The notes under the pieces were generated by a model. That model did not search any database and was not told where the DNA came from. It was given only the letters and a program-made list of their open reading frames with translations. From positions 33,359-97,358 of the forward strand of contig CAINED010000087.1 in NCBI GenBank assembly GCA_903847605.1: 64,000 nucleotides of DNA. Direction: 5' to 3'. A program made the translations under genes and the position numbers. Shown here piece by piece: positions 15,782 through 24,847 of the stretch. The DNA comes from an uncultured Hyphomicrobiales bacterium (lineage in GTDB: Bacteria > Pseudomonadota > Alphaproteobacteria > Rhizobiales > Beijerinckiaceae). Position 1 is the stretch's first letter. Each line of letters begins with the position of its first letter.

Positions 15782-17251
15782 TCAAATGAGGTGAAACGCA
15801 AGCGTCGCGATTCCCAAAAAGGCGAAATTGCCGACGACATCCGTAACCGTCGTCACGAAGGGACTCGAGGCAATCGCCGGGTCATAGTCGAGCTTTTCCA
15901 GCGTGATCGGGATCAGCATGCCGCCGAGCACGCCCGCCCCGAGATTGATGACCATCGCGATGGCGATGACGACGCCCAGCATCGGCTTGCCGAACCAGAG
16001 TGCCGCCGCAATGCCCGTCAGAATGCCGAAGCCCACGCCATTGATGAGCCCGACCATCACTTCGCGGCGCAGGATGCGCATGGCGTTGCCGCGATTGAGT
16101 TCGCGCGTCGCCAGCGCCCGCACGGCGACGGTCATGGTCTGGGTCGCCGCATTGCCGCCCTGGCTGCAGACGATCGGAACCAGCACGGCGAGCGCGACCA
16201 TTTTCTCGATCGGACCCTCGAAAAGCCGCACGACCCAAGCCGCGACAAACGCCGTGAAGAGATTGACGAACAGCCAGAGGAAACGGCTGCGCGCGATCCA
16301 GGTGACGGAGTCCGCGAGTTCCTCGGACGCGCGCACGCCGCCCAGCGCCTTCACGTCTTCTTCCGCCTCTTCGCGGATGACGTCGACGATATCGTCGATG
16401 GTGATGGCGCCAACGAGCCTGTCGCCTTCGTCCACCACGGGCACGGAAACGAGATTGTAGCGCTCGAAGATGCGCGCAACTTCTTCCTGATCTTCCAGCA
16501 CCGAGACGCGATGGCGCTCGGGATTCATCAGCTCTTCGAGCGTCTGCGTGCGGCGCGCGCGCACCAGTGCGTCGAGAAACACATTGCCCAGAAAGCGGTG
16601 CGCGGGATCGACGACGAATATGTCGAAGAAGGAATCCGGCAGATCGTCGTCGGAGACGTCGTGAATGAAATCGAGCGTTTGACCAGCAGTCCAGAACGGC
16701 GGCGCAGTCACCATCGTCGTTTGCATCAGGCGGCCCGCGGAATTCTCCGGGTATTCGAGCGAGCGGCGCAGCGCGATGGCCTCGCCCGCCGGCAGCGATT
16801 CCAGAACCTGCTGCTGCTCGTCGGCGGGCAGATCTTCGAGAATGGTGACAGCGTCGTCGGCCTCGAGTTCGTGCACGCCTTCGGCAATGGTCTCGGTCGG
16901 CAGTTCCTCGAGGATTTCCTCGCGAACGATATCCTCGACTTCCGTCAGCGCCGCAAAGTCGAATTCGCGGCCCATGAGTTCGACGAGCTTCGGGCGAAGG
17001 TCGTGCTCCAGCGCCTCGATGAGATCGCCGAGATCGGATTCGTGCAGGTCGCCGGCGAGCTCGAGCACGCGGACCTTGTCGGACGCTTCGACGGCGCGCG
17101 TGACATCGGCGACGAAGCTGGCGCGCAGATCGTCGTTCTCGTCACGCGGCGAGCGATTTTTCCCGGCTTCTGCGGAGAGTATTTCGGGCATGGTCGGGTC
17201 CGGCGAAAGCGCGGCCTGCGCAGAATCACCCGAAGGACCGCTGGCGTTCAC
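15782..17251 (-). CDS. mgtE: Magnesium transporter MgtE
   Basis: 489 residues from GTG 17251; ATG at 17191 is an alternative and neither has a clear ribosome site. A cytosolic MgtE N-terminal helical domain (about 50-165) precedes two CBS domains (about 170-300) and five membrane helices. Signatures include DDLPDSFFDIFVVD and YNLVSVPVVDEGDRLVGAIT in the CBS part and PIVCSQGGNAATQTMTVAVRAL in the pore region, shared by the family. The CBS/N domains sense internal Mg2+ and gate the channel. It is divergent from the small exported-protein gene at 17405. Confidence 0.93.
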   Translation of the reverse strand: MNASGPSGDSAQAALSPDPTMPEILSAEAGKNRSPRDENDDLRASFVADVTRAVEASDKVRVLELAGDLHESDLGDLIEALEHDLRPKLVELMGREFDFAALTEVEDIVREEILEELPTETIAEGVHELEADDAVTILEDLPADEQQQVLESLPAGEAIALRRSLEYPENSAGRLMQTTMVTAPPFWTAGQTLDFIHDVSDDDLPDSFFDIFVVDPAHRFLGNVFLDALVRARRTQTLEELMNPERHRVSVLEDQEEVARIFERYNLVSVPVVDEGDRLVGAITIDDIVDVIREEAEEDVKALGGVRASEELADSVTWIARSRFLWLFVNLFTAFVAAWVVRLFEGPIEKMVALAVLVPIVCSQGGNAATQTMTVAVRALATRELNRGNAMRILRREVMVGLINGVGFGILTGIAAALWFGKPMLGVVIAIAMVINLGAGVLGGMLIPITLEKLDYDPAIASSPFVTTVTDVVGNFAFLGIATLAFHLI

Positions 17252-17404
17252 AGACCGCTTTTCGGCGCGGCTGGCAACAGCGCGCGCGCCGCGCGAGGCC
17301 CCCGCCGGGACTTTGACAAACCTTCGCCAGCCTCGAACTATGCAGCGGGAATTCCGGGAGATCGGGAGCTTGCATTGATCGGATCATTTTTACTCGGCGC
17401 GCAC

Positions 17405-18214
17405 ATGCGGCGCGCGGCGCTCGCCTTCGTCGCCGCTTCGTGCGCACCGGCCGTCATGGCGCAACAGCCGCCTGCGCCCGCGACCTGGGCTCTGCACGGC
17501 GATCCGTACACGGACACGCGCCTCGCATGGTCGACGCCGGGCCTGCAGGATTTTCTGAATTATGGCTATGTCGTCTGCAACGCCGACCGCACGCACGCCA
17601 TCGTGCTGCGCTACAAGTTCAACAGCATCAACCAAAAGAAGATCGCCCCGCGCGAATGCTTTGGCGTGGACAGCCCCACCCGGCTGGACCTGATTACGGA
17701 AAAGGGCGAAGCGCTGAAAATAAAGGGCGTCTATCAGACCTATCGCTGGGGCTCATTCGGTAAGGGCAAACTGGAAGGCGTGACGTTTCCGCTCGGCGAG
17801 GACGGCGCCATCAACCCGCCCGTGAAAGGCGCGCGCGTGCATGGGCTTTCCGCGGCGCGCGCGGAAAGCGCACGCTGCGAGAAAGTGCCGGCGAACTGGG
17901 AAGCGGCGCAGGATTTTTCCTCCTATTGCAAGCTGCCGATTCCCCGGCGCATCGTGAACCATCGGCTCTGCTTCCCTGAAGACGCGGTCGCCGACGCCAA
18001 GGCCCTGCCCGCCGGCGCGCTGTCGCTCGTGACAAGCGAAGGCACCCTGAAGGATCGCGCGCGGCTCTTCCACAGCATCGTCACTCCGGGCGGCTGTATC
18101 GATCTGCACGAGCAATCGGAGGCGTGGGTGCTGGTGTCGAAGAAAGGCGCGGAGGGCTTCGATCCCGCGCAGGTGAGCGCGGTGAAGGTGCGGGTGCAGA
18201 CGATTGCGAAGTGA
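17405..18214 (+). CDS. Exported protein of unknown function
   Basis: 269 residues from ATG 17405, which gives a clean signal peptide (MRRAALAFVAASCAPAVMAQ). A TTG at 17375 with GGGAG six bases upstream is an alternative start. The mature protein begins APATWALHGDPYTDTRLAW and has several cysteines, including SYCKLPIPRRIVNHRLCF, compatible with periplasmic disulphides. I recognise no family or active site. It is divergent from mgtE and followed by a tRNA on the other strand. Confidence 0.6.
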   Translation: MRRAALAFVAASCAPAVMAQQPPAPATWALHGDPYTDTRLAWSTPGLQDFLNYGYVVCNADRTHAIVLRYKFNSINQKKIAPRECFGVDSPTRLDLITEKGEALKIKGVYQTYRWGSFGKGKLEGVTFPLGEDGAINPPVKGARVHGLSAARAESARCEKVPANWEAAQDFSSYCKLPIPRRIVNHRLCFPEDAVADAKALPAGALSLVTSEGTLKDRARLFHSIVTPGGCIDLHEQSEAWVLVSKKGAEGFDPAQVSAVKVRVQTIAK

Positions 18215-18358
18215 GTCGAAGTGCGAAAGCGGGCGCGTTTCATGCCTGTCCGGCATTGCCGAAAGGGAGGTCCGGCAACGAGCGCCGAGCCGCCGCACGA
18301 GCCAATTATACTGCTTTCGCGAAAATAGTATAAGCCGGCTTGCCTGCGGCGTGGGTAT

Positions 18359-18443
18359 TGGTGCGGCCAAGAGGACTCGAACCTCCACGGGTCTCCCCAC
18401 TAGCACCTCAAGCTAGCGCGTCTACCAGTTCCGCCATGGCCGC
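18359..18443 (-). tRNA. tRNA-Leu(GAG)
   Basis: 85 bases including an encoded CCA. The acceptor GCGGCCA pairs with TGGCCGC; the anticodon stem CTAGC/GCTAG encloses TTGAGGT, giving anticodon GAG; a long variable arm (GGGGAGACCC region) marks a class II tRNA; the T arm reads GGAGGTTCGAGTCCTC. GAG reads CUC and CUU leucine codons. Confidence 0.95.
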
Positions 18444-18569
18444 AGGTAGAAATTCGCGGGGGTGACCCCGCAGGCCCGGCCGCAGAGACAGCGCCGACCG
18501 GCGCTGCCTCTAACAAATAGCTGACAGGGTTGCAAGCGCGCTTCCGGCCCCGCCCCCGGCAGCCGCCAA

Positions 18570-19538
18570 CTATTTGTCGATGCGGATATTCGCGGCCTTG
18601 CCGACAGCCCGCCACTGTTCGAGATCCCTGACGATGAAATCGCGATAGGCGTCGCCCAATTGCAGGTCCGTTTCGTAGCCAAGGCCCTTCAGGCGCTCCA
18701 GCAGGGCCTTGTCGGCCATGACGGCGGCGATGGTCTGTGTCAGCCTGGCGACGACGGGCGCGGGCGTCTCAGCAGGCGCGCTGAGCCCGTAGCCGACGAT
18801 CGTCGAAACGTTGAGGCCAGCCTCCTTGAGCGTCGGGACATCGGGCAGCAGCGAATCTCGCCGGTTGCCGGTGACCGCCAACACCCGCACCGCACCTGAT
18901 TCGACGTAGGGCTTGGCCTGCTGAGTCGTGATCAGAGCGAGATCGACCGTCGCGGCGGTGACGGCCTGCAAGGCCGGTCCCGTCCCGGCGAAGGGCACAT
19001 GCACCATCTCGAGCCCGGCAGCGTTGTTCATCAGGGCGATGCCCAGATGCGGCGCGCTGCCGACGCCTGCGCTGCCGAAATTCAGCTTGCCCGGATTGGC
19101 CCTAGCATAAGCGATGAGTTCGGCCAGCGTCCTGGCCGGCACTTTGGCGTTCACGGTGACGGCGAACTGCAATTGCAGGACGCCCGCGATGAACGCGAAA
19201 TCGTCGGGAATTTTATAGGGCACCGAGGCTTTCACCGCCGGCAGTATCGAAAGCCCGTCGGTGACCGTCCAGAGCAGCGTGTAGCCGTCGGGCGCGGACT
19301 TGGCGACATGATCCGTGCCGAGCTGCGCGGCGGCGCCTGGCTTGTTCTCGACGAAGAACTGCTGGTTGAATCGCTTGCTGAGTTCCTGCGCGACGATGCG
19401 CCCGACGACATCCGTTCCTCCACCCGCCGCAAAGGGAATGACCATGCGCACCGGCTTGCTTGGATAGTCCTGCGCCGCGGCGGGCAAAGAGGCGGCCGCG
19501 AGAACGGCGAGGCCGGTCAGGATCGATCTGTATTTCAT
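18570..19538 (-). CDS. Bug-family tripartite tricarboxylate transporter receptor
   Basis: 322 residues, typical Bug length. Signal peptide ends at PAAAQDYPSKPVRMVIPFAAGGG, the family's classic mature start; VENKPGAAAQLGTDHVAKSAPDGYTLL, VHVPFAGTGPALQAV and LPDVPTLKEAGL follow. The protein would bind a carboxylate in the periplasm. No membrane components are adjacent, as is common for these receptors. Sequence does not reveal the ligand. Confidence 0.9.
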   Translation of the reverse strand: MKYRSILTGLAVLAAASLPAAAQDYPSKPVRMVIPFAAGGGTDVVGRIVAQELSKRFNQQFFVENKPGAAAQLGTDHVAKSAPDGYTLLWTVTDGLSILPAVKASVPYKIPDDFAFIAGVLQLQFAVTVNAKVPARTLAELIAYARANPGKLNFGSAGVGSAPHLGIALMNNAAGLEMVHVPFAGTGPALQAVTAATVDLALITTQQAKPYVESGAVRVLAVTGNRRDSLLPDVPTLKEAGLNVSTIVGYGLSAPAETPAPVVARLTQTIAAVMADKALLERLKGLGYETDLQLGDAYRDFIVRDLEQWRAVGKAANIRIDK

Positions 19539-19634
19539 GGGAGCGCCTCCGGATTTGTCGTCGCTCTCTTACCATCCCGGCCAGCCAAAAGCTGCCCGGA
19601 TGAGAAACGTCGCAGGTTCTGGTAGAGAAGCCTG

Positions 19635-20387
19635 ATGTCCGAGACCTCTGATGCTCCCGCCTGCACGCTCTCGCCAGAACGCGGCAGCCTCTCGCATCTT
19701 ATGCGCGCCGCGCCGGGTGCGCCCGAACCCGAATGGCTGATCGCGCCCGGCTTCACCCCCTACGAGGAGGCCCTCGCTTTCATGGAGGCGCGCGCCGATG
19801 CCATCGCGGCCGGAGAGACTGGCGAACTCGTCTGGCTGGTTGAGCACCCCCCGCTCTACACGGCGGGAACTTCGGCGAAGGATGGGGACTTGCGCGAGGC
19901 GCGCTTCCCCGTTTATCGCGCCGGGCGCGGCGGCCAGTTCACCTATCACGGGCCGGGACAGCGGGTGGCCTATGTGATGCTGGACCTGCGTAAGCGGCGG
20001 CAGGACGTGCGCGCTTTCGTCTGCGCGCTGGAGGACTGGATCATCCTGACGCTGGCCGCCTTGAACGTGCGCGGCGAACGGCGGGCGGATCGCGTCGGCG
20101 TCTGGGTGCAGCGGCCCGAGAAACCGCGCGGCCTCGACGGCGCCATGGCCGAAGACAAGATCGCCGCCCTCGGCATCCGCGTGCGACGCTGGGTGACGTT
20201 CCACGGCATGTCGCTGAACGTCGATCCGGATCTCTCGCACTTCCAGGGTATCGTGCCCTGCGGCATCGCCGAGCAACATCTTGGCGTCACCAGCCTCGTC
20301 GATCTGGGCATTCCCGTGACGATGGCGGAAGTGGACGGCGTGCTGCGGCGAGAATTCTCGAAAGTCTTTGGCCCGGCCGAAACCTGA
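19635..20387 (+). CDS. lipB: Octanoyl-[acyl-carrier-protein]:protein transferase LipB
   Basis: 250 residues. Transfers octanoate from ACP to the lipoyl domains of 2-oxoacid dehydrogenases and GcvH, the first step of endogenous lipoate synthesis. Visible signatures: [28 protein letters not shown] (substrate pocket), lysine in [20 protein letters not shown] (K175) and the acyl-accepting cysteine in GIVPCGI (C209). The N-terminal ~30 residues are longer than in E. coli. lipA is not adjacent. Confidence 0.94.
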   Translation: MSETSDAPACTLSPERGSLSHLMRAAPGAPEPEWLIAPGFTPYEEALAFMEARADAIAAGETGELVWLVEHPPLYTAGTSAKDGDLREARFPVYRAGRGGQFTYHGPGQRVAYVMLDLRKRRQDVRAFVCALEDWIILTLAALNVRGERRADRVGVWVQRPEKPRGLDGAMAEDKIAALGIRVRRWVTFHGMSLNVDPDLSHFQGIVPCGIAEQHLGVTSLVDLGIPVTMAEVDGVLRREFSKVFGPAET

Positions 20388-20438
20388 CTCTTTACATGAA
20401 CTTCAAGTCAGACCATCAAGCGATTCAAAGGATTCGAT

Positions 20439-21263
20439 TTATCGCAATGGAGCGTAGGCGCTGAAGCTCGCGGGCAACACCGGCCATGATCCGGTAATCA
20501 TCTTCGGCAATTCGCCGTAGGGATTGTGATTGGGGCGGCTGGCGACCTGAATCGCCGCCACAGCGGTATTTCCCAGGTGAGCCGGACGCACCGGAGGCAC
20601 CGGCGCATCGCCGGCCGCCTCGTCCTCGACCGCAGCAGGCGTCTCGCCGAGATCGCTCGGGCGTACCGGCGGCAGCGGCACGGGTTCTGCGCGCGCGATG
20701 AGCGTCGGACCGGAGGGCCTTGTCGGAATGGCGGCGGACGTCGGCTGCGCCCCGCCCGTCAGCATGGCGCTGAGCGTGCCGGCAAGCCGGGAGAGCGTGC
20801 TCGGTTCCTGCGCGCCGCCTGCGGGCGCGGCGCTTGCGACCAGCGTGCCGCCGTTCTTCTTCTGCATCCGCTGGGCGAACATCACAGGCGTCTCGTTGCA
20901 GTCGCGCACGCCGAGGTCGATCAGTTCCTTCCCGCTCAGCGAGCGGTATTGGCGGGTGAGATAGCCCAGACGCCGGCGGATCGGCTCTGGATAGGTCGCG
21001 AAAAGGTCGGAGGAAATCCGGTGATCGACCTGTTTGGTGTCGCGGTTATAGGCCTGATGAAAGCGCAGCACGCTCGTCGGATAGACGCAGACATTGGGCA
21101 GGCTCAGCGCCATCGTACAGGCCGAGCGGCATTCGTGCAGGCGCACCTCCCGGCCTTCCCGCCGGTAGATTTCGGTCTGTCGCTGGTAGTCCGTCACGAG
21201 ACCGCCGACGTCCTTCATGACGACGACGGGAGCGGGACCGGGCGGTGGAAGCAGATACGGCAA
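20439..21263 (-). CDS. Protein of unknown function, start uncertain (COG3904-like)
   Basis: 274 residues from a TTG; the upstream frame is open back to 21342 but has no ATG or GTG. The N-terminal part, VVVMKDVGGLVTDYQRQTEI then HECRSACTMALSLPNVCVYP, has the SAC-T/S and conserved CVYP pattern of small exported ClpP-like proteins seen in alphaproteobacteria. The second half is proline/alanine-rich and low-complexity with two PPVRPxxLG repeats. The expected signal peptide is missing from this frame, so either the start is non-standard or a frameshift lies near 21270. Function is unknown. Confidence 0.6.
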   Translation of the reverse strand: MPYLLPPPGPAPVVVMKDVGGLVTDYQRQTEIYRREGREVRLHECRSACTMALSLPNVCVYPTSVLRFHQAYNRDTKQVDHRISSDLFATYPEPIRRRLGYLTRQYRSLSGKELIDLGVRDCNETPVMFAQRMQKKNGGTLVASAAPAGGAQEPSTLSRLAGTLSAMLTGGAQPTSAAIPTRPSGPTLIARAEPVPLPPVRPSDLGETPAAVEDEAAGDAPVPPVRPAHLGNTAVAAIQVASRPNHNPYGELPKMITGSWPVLPASFSAYAPLR

Positions 21264-21477
21264 AACGGCGAACCCTGACGCAGGACACCCGGACGAGAGC
21301 GGCGACGCCTTTTCGCGCAGCCTGCCCGCACCGGGCGATCAATCCATCATGTTATGGTTATTCCTTGCTTAACGCGCATAGCATGCACCAGCGGGCAAAA
21401 ATGGGGCAAGAGGCAAATTCTCGGTCGAACAAGCCTTGCGGTAACCGTGAAGCTGGCCACATTTCTTGCCATCGGGC

Positions 21478-22071
21478 TCACTTCCGCCATACGCGCAAGT
21501 CAGCCATGACCTTGACCGCCGCCACGACGACCAGCACGCAAAGGGCCGTCTTCGAAATCGTTTCCATCGTCCCCTCGATCAGCACGGCGTGGACGACGCT
21601 CCCCACGACGATGACGACAGCGAGGACCATGTGAGCGATCCGCCACTTTCGCGGCTCAAGCTTCAACCTTCGGCGGAACACAGCCAGGAGTGCGACCGCG
21701 AAAATCGCCCACATGGCGAGTACGCCCCAGGGTGAGAACGGCGTCGGCGATACGAAAAGAAGCGCGTCGACCATATCCGGCGGACTGGTGATCCAGAGGC
21801 CCGCGACGTGAACCACGACCGTTGCGACCAGGGCGCCTCCGACCCAGTGATGGGCGCGGCGGCCGCGATAACGTGACACTCCGGGCAAGTATCCGGCCAT
21901 CAGCAAGGGCTGAATGAGGACAAGCGCGAGCGCGACGATTCCGGCGAAGCCGGCTGCGATGTAAACCGCATCGCGCCAGGCCAGCAGGGGGCTCGCTGAC
22001 GCAGCGAAGATCGGGATGCCAATGGCGGCCGCAAGGGCAGCCCAGATAAGGGTCGCCCCGACCGATCTCAT
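21478..22071 (-). CDS. Ferric-reductase-like / cytochrome b-type membrane protein
   Basis: 197 residues with about six hydrophobic helices. Histidines sit in or beside helices (AHHWVGG, VVVHVAG, IAHMVL, SVVHAVL), the pattern of di-haem b-type membrane electron carriers of the ferric reductase-like superfamily (as in MsrQ). No flavin or NAD domain follows, so electrons must come from a partner. It starts 15 bases after the intradiol-like gene on the same strand, indicating co-expression. The role could be electron transfer for a periplasmic enzyme; that is inference. Confidence 0.72.
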   Translation of the reverse strand: MRSVGATLIWAALAAAIGIPIFAASASPLLAWRDAVYIAAGFAGIVALALVLIQPLLMAGYLPGVSRYRGRRAHHWVGGALVATVVVHVAGLWITSPPDMVDALLFVSPTPFSPWGVLAMWAIFAVALLAVFRRRLKLEPRKWRIAHMVLAVVIVVGSVVHAVLIEGTMETISKTALCVLVVVAAVKVMADLRVWRK

Positions 22072-22086
22072 TCGTTTGCCGCCGGA

Positions 22087-22575
22087 TCAGGCGCGCTCGA
22101 GGACGAAATGCGCCTCGAGGCTCTTGTCTTTTGCGCTGCGCATCACCGGGCGCAGGAACACGGTTTTGAATTCGCCACTGTCATAGGCGAGATGTCCGTG
22201 CGGTTGCCCGAAGACCGGCACGATTTGAGGCATCTCGAGGCGGAACACGCCATTCCTGTCGGTGACCGTGGCCCCGTGACTGCGCTGTTCGTGCTCCTGC
22301 CCTTCGGTGGTATGCGCCCAGATCTGGATGCGCTGCCCGGCGAGTGGGGCGCCATCGCCGGCGCGACGAACCGTTCCGCTCATCCAGAAGCCGCCCTTGC
22401 CGATCCGCGCCACGACCGGCGCGCCCTTGCGGTAGTTGTTGGCCCCGCCCGGCATCGACTTCGTCGGCGCAAGCGATTGAGCCCCGGCGGGCAGCAGGAG
22501 CCCGGAAATTCCCGTTGCCAGAAGGGAGCCGCCGGCGGCGACGAGATTACGGCGATTGAGGATGACGTAGGTCAT
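22087..22575 (-). CDS. Tat-exported intradiol-dioxygenase-like protein
   Basis: 162 residues with AGGAGG six bases before the ATG. The leader (NRRNLVAAGGSLLATGISG) has a twin arginine and ends in an AGAQ-like site. The mature domain resembles the beta-sandwich of intradiol ring-cleavage dioxygenases: GTVRRAGDGAPLAGQRIQIW, TVTDRNGVFRLEMP and GQPHGHLAYDS. A His-Gly-His is present, but the usual Tyr/Tyr iron ligands are not obvious, so catechol cleavage is doubtful. It forms a pair with the downstream membrane haem-type gene. Confidence 0.65.
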   Translation of the reverse strand: MTYVILNRRNLVAAGGSLLATGISGLLLPAGAQSLAPTKSMPGGANNYRKGAPVVARIGKGGFWMSGTVRRAGDGAPLAGQRIQIWAHTTEGQEHEQRSHGATVTDRNGVFRLEMPQIVPVFGQPHGHLAYDSGEFKTVFLRPVMRSAKDKSLEAHFVLERA

Positions 22576-22798
22576 ACATTCCTCCTGACGCGACAGAGAC
22601 GACGAAGCCTGAATCTAACGCGGTTGGACCCGAAAGTCAGTCGGGGACGGCGAAGACTGCCGCGTCCGGCAATAACAGTGTTGTGAAATCCTCTGTGCGC
22701 GCCCCAGCCAGGACCGTAGTAAAACATCGGGGCGAACCAGACGCCGCCAAAGCCCTGTGCTACGGACACGCGGCCAAAAAGAGAAAACCGCGAGCCGA

Positions 22799-23941
22799 AT
22801 GCTTTATACCCCCAATCAGGACATGTACCGGCTGCAGGCGCATAGCGCCCTGAACCAGCTCGCCATCAACATGTCAGCGGTTTTCTCCGCAGCCTATCTC
22901 CTGAAGCTTGGCCTGACGCCGGCGCAGGTCTTCATGACCTTCGCGGCGATCTTCGCCATTCGAGCGCTGATCCGCCCGGTCATTCTACCGCTGATGCCAC
23001 GTCTAGGCATGCGCAAGATGCTGATCGCCGGCACGGTGACCATTGCAGGGCAATACGGCGCGATCGCGCTCGTGACGGGCTACGACCGGACGCTCATCGC
23101 CTATATCGCCTTCACCGCCTTCAGCAACATGCTCTACTGGACGCTCTATCACCCGGTATTCGCGGCTGCCGGGGAGTTGCATGACAGGGGCAAGCAACTC
23201 GGCGCGCGGCAGGCGATTTCCGCGATGACCGGCATACTGGGGCCGCTCGCCAGCGGCCTCCTGCTGACCTTCGCCGGCGGTTGGGCGGCCTTCGGCGCGG
23301 CGACCATCGTCTCGCTCGTGTCGGTCTGGCCTCTTCTGGGCATCCGCGATTATCCCGTTGCGGCGCAGACGCCGCCAGGCGTGTGGCGCGCGGCCCTGCC
23401 CTGTGCCCTGCTCTTTCTCTCGGACGGTTTCCTCTGGCTCTGCGCCGGCACGGCCTGGTCGATGCTTCTGTTCGAGCGCATGGGCGAGCGCTTCGACGCC
23501 TACGGCTTCGTATTGGCGCTCGCCGCTGTCGCCGGGGGCGTCGCGAGTTTCACGGTCGGCCGCCGCATCGATCTCGGCCATGGCCGCACCGCGGTGATGA
23601 TCGCGGCGATACTAGGATGTGCTGTATACGCCATGCGCGCGGTGGTCGGCACGGATGTCGTTGCCTTGCTCGCAGTGGTCGCGGCCTCGACGGTGCTATT
23701 ACATTTCTACACGCCGACCTTCATGACCGCCTTCTACAACGAGGCGAAGAAGGCCCCCTGCACGTTCCGCCTGCAATGTGTCGCCGAGACAGGTTGGGAT
23801 ATCGGCGCTGTGCTCGGCTCGCTCACGGCGGGCGCCCTGCTCGGCTTCGGCGTCGAACTGCAGACGGTGATCTGGCTCGCCCTTATCCCCGTTGTCGCCG
23901 AAGCGTCGCTGCTCTGGATGCTCTACGGCAAGCGGGATTGA
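22799..23941 (+). CDS. MFS transporter
   Basis: 380 residues with about 11-12 hydrophobic helices spread over the full length. After helix 2 the loop has PLMPRLGMRKMLIAG, the MFS loop 2-3 position, and after helix 8 GRRIDLGHGRTAVM, its second-half counterpart. Substrate cannot be inferred. The start at 22799 is chosen because residues before it (TRGQKEKTA) look non-coding; ribosome site is weak. It is divergent from the intradiol-like gene and converges on the DUF1194 gene. Confidence 0.8.
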   Translation: MLYTPNQDMYRLQAHSALNQLAINMSAVFSAAYLLKLGLTPAQVFMTFAAIFAIRALIRPVILPLMPRLGMRKMLIAGTVTIAGQYGAIALVTGYDRTLIAYIAFTAFSNMLYWTLYHPVFAAAGELHDRGKQLGARQAISAMTGILGPLASGLLLTFAGGWAAFGAATIVSLVSVWPLLGIRDYPVAAQTPPGVWRAALPCALLFLSDGFLWLCAGTAWSMLLFERMGERFDAYGFVLALAAVAGGVASFTVGRRIDLGHGRTAVMIAAILGCAVYAMRAVVGTDVVALLAVVAASTVLLHFYTPTFMTAFYNEAKKAPCTFRLQCVAETGWDIGAVLGSLTAGALLGFGVELQTVIWLALIPVVAEASLLWMLYGKRD

Positions 23942-23944
23942 CAT

Positions 23945-24673
23945 TCAGCCGTGCGGGAGCGACGGCGCAGCCGATATCTCCTGCACCAGCTTGCGGGCGA
24001 TGGCCTCGCCGAAACTCTCGAAATCCTTCGCAGCGATCATGAACGCACCGGGTCCGCCGATCACCTCTTCGAGGAAATGCCGGTCGAGATCGAATTCGAT
24101 GGCGAGGATCGGCAGGCCGTTGATGACGACGCCTTTGGACACCGCTTCGTCGCGCGCATCCGTCACCAGCCGCCCGCTGGTGTTCGCCCCATCGCCGGAA
24201 ACGTCGATCACCTTGCGGCTCGCCGGAAACGGACAGGAGGCGTAGAGGCCCACGCCATAGTCGATGGCGCCGCTGATTGACGTGCCGCCGCCGAACAGCA
24301 GCCGCGGCGATCGGTCGAGCCGCGCCGCGAGCGCCTCTGCCGAAGCCGCATCGGTAATCCGGGTCCAGCTGAAGACCGGCCGGTGCAGGCGTGGCCCCGT
24401 CCATTGATACATGGTGACCGCGATGCCGCCGGCCATGCCGGACTGGATCGCCTTGATCACACGCGGATTGCGGAAGGCGTCCACATAGCCCTTCTGCTGC
24501 AGCTCGAAGCGCCGCTGGCTGACCGAGCCCGACGCATCGACCGCCAGCACGAGTTGCAGATCGACCGACGCGCTCTCCCCGCCCTGCGCGTGGGCGGACG
24601 ACAGCGCCGCGCCGGCGCCGATGCCGGCGAGCAGCGTCCTGCGGGTGAGTTCTGAATCGCGGGGTCGGGCCAT
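23945..24673 (-). CDS. Exported DUF1194 / von Willebrand A-like protein
   Basis: 242 residues. A twin-arginine-like leader (ELTRRTLLAGIGAGAALS) ends near SAHAQ. The mature part starts DLQLVLAVDASGSVSQRRFE, a DxSxS MIDAS metal site, with GGGTSISGAIDYG and VIDVSGDGANTSGR supplying the further threonine and aspartate. This is the DUF1194 group of single-domain VWA proteins. Such domains bind partners through a metal ion. Function is unknown. The gene ends three bases after the convergent MFS gene. Confidence 0.83.
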   Translation of the reverse strand: MARPRDSELTRRTLLAGIGAGAALSSAHAQGGESASVDLQLVLAVDASGSVSQRRFELQQKGYVDAFRNPRVIKAIQSGMAGGIAVTMYQWTGPRLHRPVFSWTRITDAASAEALAARLDRSPRLLFGGGTSISGAIDYGVGLYASCPFPASRKVIDVSGDGANTSGRLVTDARDEAVSKGVVINGLPILAIEFDLDRHFLEEVIGGPGAFMIAAKDFESFGEAIARKLVQEISAAPSLPHG

Positions 24674-24767
24674 CCGGGAGCAAAGCTAATCCTTTGGGCG
24701 CAAATCGCCAACGGGGCAGCCAAAGCCTCGCCACGGGGGCGCGAATCTGCGCCAATAGATCAGCTTT

Positions 24768-24794
24768 CGCGAAAAACGGTTTCCGCTTTTCGCG
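24768..24794. repeat. Intergenic inverted repeat (CGCGAAAA type)
   Basis: Arms CGCGAAAAACGG and CCGCTTTTCGCG pair at 11 of 12 positions around TTT. It lies between the divergent DUF1194 and RNase D genes. Similar elements are widespread between genes in Hyphomicrobiales; no promoter function is evident. Confidence 0.5.
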
Positions 24795-24847
24795 CGATGC
24801 TATAGCCCTCGCGCTACGATTTCCCTTCGGTTATACCGGCCGCCAAC

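Noticed and set aside
15791..18214. An 807-codon plus-strand frame covering mgtE in antisense and joining the exported-protein gene
   Set aside because: The mgtE product is clearly encoded on the opposite strand; the long antisense frame is a by-product of GC-rich codon use.
22572..22769. 65-codon minus-strand frame rich in Gly and aromatic residues
   Set aside because: GTG start without a ribosome site, overlaps the leader of the intradiol-like gene and shows no recognised family; could be a remnant but cannot be supported.
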